DNA of 64,000 bases from the NCBI GenBank assembly GCA_963834945.1, contig CAWIDT010000001.1:496001-560000 (forward strand). The letters run 5' to 3'. The position numbers and the translations under genes are program-made. Shown piece by piece: positions 34,989 through 44,423 of the stretch. How positions within the stretch are numbered: the stretch's first letter is position 1; each line of letters starts with the position of its first letter. A model generated the notes under the pieces. It saw nothing but the letters and a program-made list of their open reading frames with translations. It made no database searches and was not told where the DNA came from. This DNA comes from R-RK-3 sp963834945 (GTDB lineage Bacteria; Pseudomonadota; Alphaproteobacteria; Rhizobiales; Rhodomicrobiaceae).

Positions 34989-35834
34989 ATGTCAGTGCTT
35001 GCCAAATCCGAGATCGACTGTGGCCTTATTCCGGAAATCGGTCAAAATAACGTTTGGTTCAGATCCAAAGGCAGCGATACAGTTCTTGTGTTTGTGCATG
35101 GACTGTTTTCATGCAGCAGGACAAGTTGGCTGTACAATAATAAAGGCATACTGGAGCAGAGCTGTTATTGGCCACAGCTTGTGGCGGGCGACACACGCTT
35201 TGGCGAAGTTGACATTTTTCTGGGAGGATATTATACGAACTTGGACTCTGGAAACTACGGAGTTAGATATTGTGTGGACGAGTTATTTTCTGGAATTAAG
35301 CAAAAGAACGGCGCGCAGACTGCTCCGATAAAGAAGAATAAGATTATATTTGTATGCCATAGTATGGGTGGGGTGATTGTTCGTAGTTTATTGGAGCGAT
35401 ATAGCGTTTGGTTTAAAGATAAAGATGTCGCCTTGATTTTAATTGCATCGCCATCGTATGGATCGCATGTTGTGGATACATTATCACCGCTGGTGGAGCT
35501 TTACGATAATCAGCAGATTCTGACCATGGCATGGAACAGCGCAATAATAGCTGATCTAGACGATCGCTTTAAAGATCTGAGAGAATCTGGTATTATTAAG
35601 AAATTGAAGGGAATTGAATTTTATGAGAGCAAATTTATCATAAAATCACGCTGGTTCCCTATTTTCAATAGAACATTAGTCGTGAGTAGAGAGTCAGCTG
35701 GCAGATATTTTGGCGCACCGAAACAAATACCTGGGAGTGATCATTTTAGTATTTGCAAGCCACGTAAAAAAGCGGATCTTGTACATCAATACCTTAACGA
35801 TTTTTTGAATGAAGAAGGGTTTATTACAACTTAA
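34989..35834 (+). CDS. Serine alpha/beta hydrolase, lipase-like (island gene)
   Basis: 281 aa with low GC. VLVFVHGLFSCSRTSW (oxyanion HG loop, about residues 32-47), KIIFVCHSMGGVIVRSLLERY with the nucleophile elbow CHSMGG (Ser about residue 125), ALILIASPSYGSHVVD, and GSDHFSICKP near the C-terminus with the probable catalytic His are the classical triad blocks of PGAP1/SERAC1/DUF676-like hydrolases. No signal peptide, so it acts in the cytosol or at the inner face of the membrane. Such hydrolases serve as phospholipase-type effectors in several bacterial defence systems, but also have housekeeping roles. It diverges from the unknown and radical SAM genes. Confidence 0.82.
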   Translation: MSVLAKSEIDCGLIPEIGQNNVWFRSKGSDTVLVFVHGLFSCSRTSWLYNNKGILEQSCYWPQLVAGDTRFGEVDIFLGGYYTNLDSGNYGVRYCVDELFSGIKQKNGAQTAPIKKNKIIFVCHSMGGVIVRSLLERYSVWFKDKDVALILIASPSYGSHVVDTLSPLVELYDNQQILTMAWNSAIIADLDDRFKDLRESGIIKKLKGIEFYESKFIIKSRWFPIFNRTLVVSRESAGRYFGAPKQIPGSDHFSICKPRKKADLVHQYLNDFLNEEGFITT

Positions 35835-36188
35835 GCGCTAAGCGGACGGTATCTCGGATAAAATTGAATCCATTTGATGTGCTAATAGTTCGCATTTTCA
35901 GCTCGCGGTGGTTTAGCAAAGGGGTAAATCCCCGCCAATGTTGTGATCAAACTTCTTTTGCCTATCTTGAGGCGAATCCTCCGGTCGTCGGTGCGATAGG
36001 TCACGGAGAAAATTGGCCCGAGCTCTCCGTCAAGCATCCTCAGCTTGAACGGAGAGAAACACCGCACTCTCACCGTGATCGGTGACGACGTGCGAGGGGC
36101 AGAATTGAGGCGAAAGGCGGCGCCAGGCTAAAAGCCTGTCTGTGGGCGAAGCCGCGAACCAGCCTAGCCGAGGGGCGGGCCGCCGGTC
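35835..36188. other. Gene-free right edge of the island
   Basis: 354 bases. Composition climbs back to GC-rich from about 35,980. Short frames are present on both strands (for example 35882-36073, minus) but none is recognisable; they may be decayed coding remnants. CAGGC-TAAAA-GCCTG at 36124-36138 is a small hairpin. No repeat matching the left-edge inverted repeat was found. Confidence 0.45.
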
Positions 36189-37046
36189 TCAGTTGCTCTG
36201 ATGCGCCGCGCGCATTTTCGCCGGGAGCTCAAGCCGCGAATGGTCAAGCGCCTGCCAGTCGGCGGATGCCGTTTCGGTCTTTGCCTGGCCTGCGCCGAGG
36301 GGTACGACATGGACGATCTTGAAGCCGCGCTGCTTCAGGCCTTTGAGGAATTCCGGCAGGGCGGCGACGGTGCGCGCATGAATGTCGTGGAACATCACAA
36401 TGCCCTTGCCCGCCTGCTCAAGCCGTTCGAGCGGGCGGCGGACCACCTCCTGCGGCGAAATCCGCTTCCAGTCGTCGGCATAGACATCGGCGCTCCAGAT
36501 CATGATGCCGCGCGCGATGGCTTTCTGCTCAAGCGCCCTGGTCCGGTCCAGCGCAGGAAACCGCATGAAGGGTGCGACGGTGCGGCCTTCGCCCAGCGCC
36601 TTGGTCACCGAGGCGATGCCATTCTCCATCTCCCCCCAAGCCGTTGCCGGGGCCAGGTGCGACAGATTGAGCGGGTGATTTTGCGAATGCGTCCCGATGC
36701 TGTGGCCCTCGTCATAGGCGCGTTTGACGAGCGCGGGCGCGTTATGCGCCATCGATCCGACGATGAAGAAGGTGGCCTTGACGCATTCGGCGCGCAAGGC
36801 ATCGAGGATCGGCGGCGTGTTCGTGCGGGATGGCCCGTCGTCGAAAGTCAGCACCACCTCATGATCGGCGAGCGGCAGCGTTTCCCCATACTGGATCGAC
36901 CCGACCTTGGCGTGTTCGGCGGGGTCGACATAGATGACCCGGCTGGTGCCGAGCGCGTCCGGATGTCCCGGACAATCCTGCGCGATTGCCATCGTCGCCG
37001 TGCCGCAGAGCGCCAGGATACCAAGCGCAGCGCCTCGAAACATCAT
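36189..37046 (-). CDS. Polysaccharide deacetylase family protein (NodB domain), secreted
   Basis: 285 aa. The signal peptide MMFRGAALGILALCGTATMAIAQ is followed by a NodB fold: motif 1 VLTFDDGPSR (metal Asp-Asp), motif 2 GTHSQNHPLNLSH (metal histidines), motif 3 FMRFPALDRT (R-x-P), motif 4 WSADVYADDW, motif 5 KGIVMFHDIHART. Carbohydrate esterase family 4 members deacetylate N-acetylglucosamine in peptidoglycan, chitin or exopolysaccharide, or act as heparosan-like enzymes. Motif 3 has A-L where F-Y-x is usual, so substrate choice may differ. Start at tandem ATGs 37046/37043 with GGGA upstream. Monocistronic in appearance. Confidence 0.9.
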   Translation of the reverse strand: MMFRGAALGILALCGTATMAIAQDCPGHPDALGTSRVIYVDPAEHAKVGSIQYGETLPLADHEVVLTFDDGPSRTNTPPILDALRAECVKATFFIVGSMAHNAPALVKRAYDEGHSIGTHSQNHPLNLSHLAPATAWGEMENGIASVTKALGEGRTVAPFMRFPALDRTRALEQKAIARGIMIWSADVYADDWKRISPQEVVRRPLERLEQAGKGIVMFHDIHARTVAALPEFLKGLKQRGFKIVHVVPLGAGQAKTETASADWQALDHSRLELPAKMRAAHQSN

Positions 37047-37336
37047 GCGCGTTCCCGTCCCTTTTTGATCGATATAGCGGAAGCGGCGAGCGGCCGCCTT
37101 TGGGAGGCTGACTCCGTTCGAATGAGTTGCGCAAAAAGCCGGACGCTGCCCCACCCCGGTCACCGAGTCCCCAGGCCCGGCTTAAGGCAGCGATGCCGAT
37201 GAGGCAAGGCTCATCCTGGCATGATCTATACGGGATAAGACTTAATGGGAGCTTGCCTGAGGCCTTGCTTGGCCGCCGCCAGGCATTACGCCAGCCTGCC
37301 GCCATGTCGGCGCGGGGTGGTTCCACGCCGCTCTGG

Positions 37337-38332
37337 TCAGCCCCTGGCGAGGCCGGTGGCTTTCATCGCCGAGCCCATCGCGGCATCGCCCTCTTCCATG
37401 AATTTGGCGAAGTCCGGTCCGGCAGCCCAGCGCACGCCAAAGCCGCGATTGCCCATGAACTCGCGGAATTCGGCGAACTCGTTCACCTGTTTCAGCGCTG
37501 CCGTAATGGCGGCGGCAATATCGGCCGGCATGCCTTTGGGCCCGGCGAAACCGCGCCACGCGCCGGTCGTATAGTCGATGCCCATGGCCTCCTTCAGCGT
37601 CGGCACATCCTTGAAGGCGGGATTGCGTTCCGCCGCCATGATCGCCAAACTCCGGGCCTTGCCCGCCTCGATCATGGCGCGCGCTTCCGGCACCGAGCAG
37701 GTGACGATATCCAGACCGCCGTCCACAAGGTCCTGCATGGCCGGCGCGGCGCCGTTCAGCGGAACCCATGCGACGTGATCCGGCTTGAGGCCCATCGCCG
37801 TCAGCCACCCCACCAGGGCCAGATGCCAGATGCCGCCCTGGCCGGTGCCCGAGGCTTTCAGCTTGCCCGGAGGAGCGGCCTTGATCGCCTTCGCCAGGTC
37901 CATCACGGTCTTGTAGGGGCTGTGGGCATTCACCTGGATGCCCGGCGGGTCCTGGTTCATCAGGGCGAGCGGCGTGTAGCTGCTGGGCCTGAAATCGGTC
38001 ATCGCCTGCCAATGCAGCATAGAAATTTCGACGGTGATGATGCCGATCGTGTAGCCGTCCGGCGCGCCCGTGGCGATGGCCGCATGGCCGACGACCCCCG
38101 ATCCGCCAATCCGGTTCACCACGTTGAAGGGCTGTTTCAGCTGCTTTTCGAGAAGCGCCGCGACGAGGCGCGCGGTCGCGTCGGTACCGCCGCCGGCGCC
38201 CCAGGGGCAGATGATCGTCACCGGCCGGGACGGCCATGTCTGGGCCCTGGCGGCAGTGACCCCAAGCGCCAATGCCGCGCCACCCGCCACGCCGCCGGCC
38301 AAAACCTGCCGGCGGGTGAGACCGCTGCTCAT
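37337..38332 (-). CDS. Tripartite tricarboxylate transporter substrate-binding protein (Bug/TctC family)
   Basis: 331 aa. The N-terminus MSSGLTRRQVLAGGVAGGAALALGVTAARAQ contains a twin-arginine-type signal. WPSRPVTIICPWGAGGGTDATARLVAALLEKQL, NRIGGSGVVGHAAIATGAPDGYTIGI and GNRGFGVRWAAGPDFAKFMEE are Bug-family blocks. These bind carboxylates or related solutes in the periplasm. No TctA or TctB membrane genes are adjacent, which is usual for orphan Bug proteins; some act as sensors. Intact. Confidence 0.92.
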   Translation of the reverse strand: MSSGLTRRQVLAGGVAGGAALALGVTAARAQTWPSRPVTIICPWGAGGGTDATARLVAALLEKQLKQPFNVVNRIGGSGVVGHAAIATGAPDGYTIGIITVEISMLHWQAMTDFRPSSYTPLALMNQDPPGIQVNAHSPYKTVMDLAKAIKAAPPGKLKASGTGQGGIWHLALVGWLTAMGLKPDHVAWVPLNGAAPAMQDLVDGGLDIVTCSVPEARAMIEAGKARSLAIMAAERNPAFKDVPTLKEAMGIDYTTGAWRGFAGPKGMPADIAAAITAALKQVNEFAEFREFMGNRGFGVRWAAGPDFAKFMEEGDAAMGSAMKATGLARG

Positions 38333-38421
38333 GGATGTCCTCCCTCTTTGTCCTGTTTTGCCGGATCATAACGCAAATGCGGGCGAGTGCCACAGGCGCG
38401 CGGCGCATCCCCGCGGAAAAC

Positions 38422-39663
38422 TCATTCCGGGCTGTCTGGCAGAGCACCGTCCCGGAGCCGCCCTATGCGCTCCGCTTTCGCCTCATCGGGTTCGGGAAGC
38501 AACGCCACGAGGCCGCAGGCCAGGATCGCGACAACAGCAAGCCCCAGGAACGCGGCGGCGTAGCCTCCCACCATCACCATCGCCCCGGCGGCGGCGTTGC
38601 TGAGCGAGCCGCCCACCCCCTGCACCGTGCCGAGCACGCCCCGGCTCGTGCTGTAGCGCCCGGAACCGACAACGAAATCGGCCAGCATCAACGGGATCAG
38701 CACATCCCAGATACCGGAGGCGACGCCGTCGAAGATCTGCGCCGCCACCAGCCAGGGCGCCGTGTCGAACCAGGCAAAGGCGGCGCCCCTCAGCGCCAGC
38801 GCGACGCAGGAGGCGGCCAGCAGCGGTCGAAGCCCCCACACCCCGGTCTTGCGCCCGACCACAATCGCGACCGGGATCGTGACGAGTTGGGCGACGAGAA
38901 TGCAGGCCGAGGTCAGCAGCGTCTCCAGCCCCGGATGAGCAAGCGCCAGCTTCTGCCCGGCGAGCGGCAGCATGGAGGCGTTGGCGAAATGGAATGTCGC
39001 CGCGATCAGGGCCAAAATCATGAGCGGCCGGTTTTGCGTCAGCAGCGCCCAAAAACCTTGCGGATGCGCATGCGGCTGGCCGCTGGCGAAGCCGCGGGCA
39101 CGCTCATGATCGATGGCTCGCGCCGGGATCGACAAGACGATAGCGGCGGATATCACCGCGAAGAACGGGACCAGGTAGAATGTCGTGTGCTGCGACCACC
39201 ACCAGCCCACCGCTCCGACAAGCGCGGCGATAGTCAGGTTGCCGATCCGGTCCCACACGGCATTGCGGGCGAGGCGCGAGGGCAAGTCACGCGCCGCCAC
39301 GAGGCCCAATGTCAACGCCGCTACCGTGGGCGCAAAGACGCCGCCGAGTACGGCCATGGTGAGGTCCGCGCCGAACACCACCGGGCCGCTCGGATGCCGT
39401 TCGATGGCGACGGCGCACAGGCCCAGCAGCGCCACCGCCGCCACCAGTAAGGCGCGCTTGGATCGCGCGGCGTCGATCAGCGCGCCGACCGGCGTGTGCA
39501 GCGCGATGCCGAGAAGCCCGCTCACCGTGAGCACGGCGCCGATCTCGGCCGGCGTCCAGCCCGCAGCCGTCACCAGAAAGACGCTGACGAACGCGCCGAG
39601 CCCGCCCCGCACATCGGCAAGGAAGAAGTTCAGGGCGTCCAGCCGGGAGTGAATGCCTGACAA
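38422..39663 (-). CDS. MFS transporter
   Basis: 413 aa, twelve predicted membrane helices. It opens at a TTG (39661-39663) behind GGGAGA; no better in-frame ATG is near. RLDALNFFLADVRGGLGAFVSVFLV is helix 1, and LHTPVGALIDAARSKRALLV is the MFS loop 2-3 motif region. GRKTGVWGLRPLL after helix 8 echoes the second-half motif. Members with the N-terminal FFLADVRGGLG sequence occur as putative exporters in alphaproteobacteria. The substrate is unknown. It ends 89 bases upstream of the Bug protein start, same strand. Confidence 0.88.
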   Translation of the reverse strand: MSGIHSRLDALNFFLADVRGGLGAFVSVFLVTAAGWTPAEIGAVLTVSGLLGIALHTPVGALIDAARSKRALLVAAVALLGLCAVAIERHPSGPVVFGADLTMAVLGGVFAPTVAALTLGLVAARDLPSRLARNAVWDRIGNLTIAALVGAVGWWWSQHTTFYLVPFFAVISAAIVLSIPARAIDHERARGFASGQPHAHPQGFWALLTQNRPLMILALIAATFHFANASMLPLAGQKLALAHPGLETLLTSACILVAQLVTIPVAIVVGRKTGVWGLRPLLAASCVALALRGAAFAWFDTAPWLVAAQIFDGVASGIWDVLIPLMLADFVVGSGRYSTSRGVLGTVQGVGGSLSNAAAGAMVMVGGYAAAFLGLAVVAILACGLVALLPEPDEAKAERIGRLRDGALPDSPE

Positions 39664-39734
39664 TGCGCGTCTCCCATGGCCACCGGATGAGTGTGCCTGA
39701 CTATCATCGGCGGCCGGGGATCATAAGCCCCGAT

Positions 39735-39834
39735 TTACACCATGAGATGCTTGGGCTTGATCGGCGCCTCGCGCACGCGGACCCCTGTTGCGTGGAACAC
39801 GGCATTTACGATCGCGGCAGCCGGGCGGGCCGAT
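39735..39834 (-). pseudogene. 3' remnant of a molybdenum hydroxylase large subunit (xanthine dehydrogenase/aldehyde oxidase family)
   Basis: Reading minus strand, 32 codons spell AAAIVNAVFHATGVRVRE followed by APIKPKHLMV and a TAA stop. This is the typical C-terminal tail of molybdopterin-binding subunits (NAVF-A-TG-R-R-LP pattern). Upstream of Ser at 39834 the frame hits a stop and the rest of the roughly 750-aa gene is absent. The fragment is squeezed between the MFS and FUSC genes, so a deletion or rearrangement removed the gene here. Confidence 0.65.
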
Positions 39835-39932
39835 TATGTCGTTTCAGCTTTCCTGTCCGCCGACGATGTGCTCCTCTCGCCCGCGAAGCGTTGATTTTCA
39901 ATCCGAAAATCGCAAAAGGTCGGGGCGTCGTC

Positions 39933-41048
39933 GTGAGGCGGATCAGCAATCTGTGGAGGGGGCTTCGCACCGTTCTCCGGCATCATCGTGCGCAGCTCAG
40001 ACTTTCGTTCAGGGTGGCCGTCGCCGCGCTGCTGTCTCTGGTGCTCGCCCAATTCTTCGGGCTTCCCCTGCCTTTATGGGCGGTGCTCACGGCCGTCATC
40101 GTCACCCAGGTGAGCGTCGGACGCTCGCTGAAGGCGACGACGGACTATCTCGCAGGCACGGTGGGCGGGGCGGTCTATGGCGGCGCCATCGCGGTGCTGA
40201 TCCCGCATTCCAGCGAAGTTTCGCTGCTTGCGGTGCTGGCGCTCGCCGTGGTGCCGCTGGCGCTGATCGCGGCCATCAATCCCAGCCTCACGGCGGCGCC
40301 GATCACCGCGATCATCGTGCTGCTGGTTCCGGAAATGACGCATGTCACGCCACTCGCCTCGGTGCTCAATCGCCTGCTGGAAGTGGCGCTCGGAGGCGGC
40401 ACGGGCTTCGTCGTTTCGCTCATCCTGCTGCCCTCGCGCGCGCATCGCCTTCTCGCCGAGACGGCCGCCGAGGCGCTCGACCTGATGGCGCGGGCGCTCG
40501 GCAAGCTGCTCGCCGGCCTGACGCGCGGGCTGGATATGAACGCGCTGCACCGCATCCAGGACGGCATCGGCCAGACTCTGGGACACTTGCAGGCGGTCGG
40601 CGGCGAGGCCGAGCGCGAGCGGTCGGCGCGGCTCGCTTTCGGCCCGCACACCGGACCGCTGTTGCGGACGCTGCTCCGGCTGCGCCACGACATCGTCATG
40701 ATCGGCAGAGCCACCATCGTGCCGCTGCCCGGCCCTATCGGTGACCGGCTTGAGCCGGCGCTGGCGCAAATCGCGGCGACCTTCACCGAATATCTGCGCG
40801 CCAACGCCACCGCGCTGCGGGCGCGCCGGCCGCCGCCCTCGCTCGATGCCGCCGAAGCGGCGCTCCGCGCTTACGTGACCGCCGTCGCGGCGCTGCGCCA
40901 GGAGGGCCTTACGCGCAGCCTTCCCGGTGACGCGGCGGAACGGCTTTTCGCCATCGGTTTCGCGCTGGAGCAGATGCACCAGAATTTCAGGGATCTCGAC
41001 CGGTGCGTGACCGAATGGGCAGAATTGCCCCACGAGGCAGACCGTTAA
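39933..41048 (+). CDS. FUSC-family membrane protein (aromatic acid exporter-like)
   Basis: About 371 aa. I choose the GTG at 39933 (VRRISNLWRGLR). Codons further upstream belong to a region carrying an antisense gene remnant and read as non-coding. N-terminal half: membrane helices VAVAALLSLVLAQFFGLPLPLWAVLTAVIVTQ and the FUSC signature VGRSLKATTDYLAGTVGGAVYGG, followed by two more hydrophobic stretches to about residue 165. The C-terminal half is a soluble helical domain (QDGIGQTLGHLQAVGGEAERERSARL). Relatives export p-hydroxybenzoate-like compounds or fusaric acid, but the substrate is unknown here. Confidence 0.82.
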   Translation: MRRISNLWRGLRTVLRHHRAQLRLSFRVAVAALLSLVLAQFFGLPLPLWAVLTAVIVTQVSVGRSLKATTDYLAGTVGGAVYGGAIAVLIPHSSEVSLLAVLALAVVPLALIAAINPSLTAAPITAIIVLLVPEMTHVTPLASVLNRLLEVALGGGTGFVVSLILLPSRAHRLLAETAAEALDLMARALGKLLAGLTRGLDMNALHRIQDGIGQTLGHLQAVGGEAERERSARLAFGPHTGPLLRTLLRLRHDIVMIGRATIVPLPGPIGDRLEPALAQIAATFTEYLRANATALRARRPPPSLDAAEAALRAYVTAVAALRQEGLTRSLPGDAAERLFAIGFALEQMHQNFRDLDRCVTEWAELPHEADR

Positions 41049-41235
41049 AACGAGACAAGGCGCGCGCCGTGGAAACTTATCCGAGCGCTGAAAGTTTTCC
41101 TCTCGCCCGATCCCGGTGCTGCGCCCGCGCAGCCATTGCCTTTACGCTTTATACGCGAAACTCCTTGTAGGTAGAGTTTCCGGGGGCGGAGTGCCGCCGC
41201 TTCTGTATGAAAACAGTATTGCAGGGTTGTCATCC

Positions 41236-41853
41236 ATGCCGGTAACGCAGCTTTTGGGAAGCGCGATCAACGCTTTCGGAATCAGGACGGGAGAGAGCCC
41301 GCGATTTGAGGTCATCCACAATGATGGCGAGCTGGCGATTAGGCGCTATCCGGCCCTGCTTCGAGCCAGAACCTTCGCGGCCGGTCCCTACGACGAGAGC
41401 ACCGAGGCGGGGTTCCATCGTCTGTCGAAATACATGTCCGGCCATAATAGCGGCGGCGTGCGGCTTTACCCGCTGAACTCTCTCACCCAATCCAATCTGC
41501 GCGGCGAGCCTATCGCCATGACGACGCCGATGCTTCAGCTGCCCGCCGAGGGCGGCTGGACGATGGCCTTCATCCTGCCGAAGAAATATACCGTTTCGAC
41601 CGCGCCCAAACCGCTCGATGCCACGATCGAGCTGGAGCAGGTGCCGCCGCAAACCATGGCCACCCTGCGCTATACCGGCAATGTCGATGAGGTGCGCGTG
41701 CAGCGCAAATTCCGCGAATTGCGCGGCTGGGTGCAGAGCATCGGCTGGCGCAGCATATCGGAGCCGCTGGCCGCGCAATACGATCCAACCTTCACCATCC
41801 CGTTCCTGAGGCGCAACGAAGTGCTGGTGAGAGCGGAGCCGCTGCACTCGTGA
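41236..41853 (+). CDS. SOUL family haem-binding protein
   Basis: 205 aa. FEVIHNDGELAIRRYPALLRART, the block FHRLSKYMSGHN and IAMTTPMLQLP are the SOUL/HBP signature; ALPHA-beta barrel strands continue in YTVSTAPKPLDATIELEQVPPQTMATLRY. It ends YDPTFTIPFLRRNEVLV, the conserved PxxxPFLRRNEV motif. Family members bind haem or tetrapyrroles; in bacteria the role is unclear. The N-terminus is short and hydrophobic only in part, so export is uncertain. Start at ATG 41236 after AGGGTTG. Confidence 0.93.
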   Translation: MPVTQLLGSAINAFGIRTGESPRFEVIHNDGELAIRRYPALLRARTFAAGPYDESTEAGFHRLSKYMSGHNSGGVRLYPLNSLTQSNLRGEPIAMTTPMLQLPAEGGWTMAFILPKKYTVSTAPKPLDATIELEQVPPQTMATLRYTGNVDEVRVQRKFRELRGWVQSIGWRSISEPLAAQYDPTFTIPFLRRNEVLVRAEPLHS

Positions 41854-41889
41854 GGCGAGACACGTCGCGCATCGGCGCGAACCGAGCGC

Positions 41890-41994
41890 CTAGAGCGGGA
41901 TCGGGAAACGTGGACACCGGTTGCGTCGAGAAAATGCGACAAAACAAAGAATTAGAGCCGCGCTCCGATTCAATCGGAGCGGAAGAGGCTCTAG
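41890..41994 (-). repeat. Dispersed palindromic intergenic repeat, copy A
   Basis: About 105 bases, bounded by CTAGAGC at the left and GGCTCTAG at the right. Inside, GCTCCGATT-C-AATCGGAGC (41962-41980) is a perfect hairpin nested in TAGAGCC/GGCTCTA. Read on the minus strand it contains TTCTTTGTTTTGTCGCATTT and CGCAACCGGTGTCCACG, shared with copies B (50931-51052) and C (62735-62793). Lies between the SOUL gene and the rpoD 3' end. Confidence 0.75.
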
Positions 41995-42100
41995 ACCGGC
42001 AGCGTCATTCCGAGGACGAGATCGCGCGTGAGCTCGGAACTTGCGGGAAATCAAAGCGGCGCGCCGAGGACTATCGACACGCCGCTTGAGCAACTTGCGA

Positions 42101-44129
<2,029 letters not shown>

Positions 44130-44423
44130 CCCGTACTCCAGATGGTCGCCCTGTCTGATACCGGCCACCATAAACCGCGCTGTCCGCTCCAGCAATCAAC
44201 CCGCCAATCCGGCTATTGGCAGGCGCTGAATCGAGGATCAGCACGGCGTTTAACCTTGATATCGGGTACTTGAATGGTGCCCGCCCGCCGGCGAACGTAA
44301 CATTCCGCAGTCCCGACAAACCTTAATGTCCCGTCATTTGCAGAAGAGCGTCAAACAGCAGCCGCAACCGGCATCCGAGCGAATCACTGCAATCAGCACA
44401 AATTTACGGCTAATGCACTAGGG

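Noticed and set aside
35882..36073. 63-codon minus-strand frame right of the hydrolase
   Set aside because: No start signal, no recognisable domain and mixed composition; treated as non-coding or a decayed remnant.
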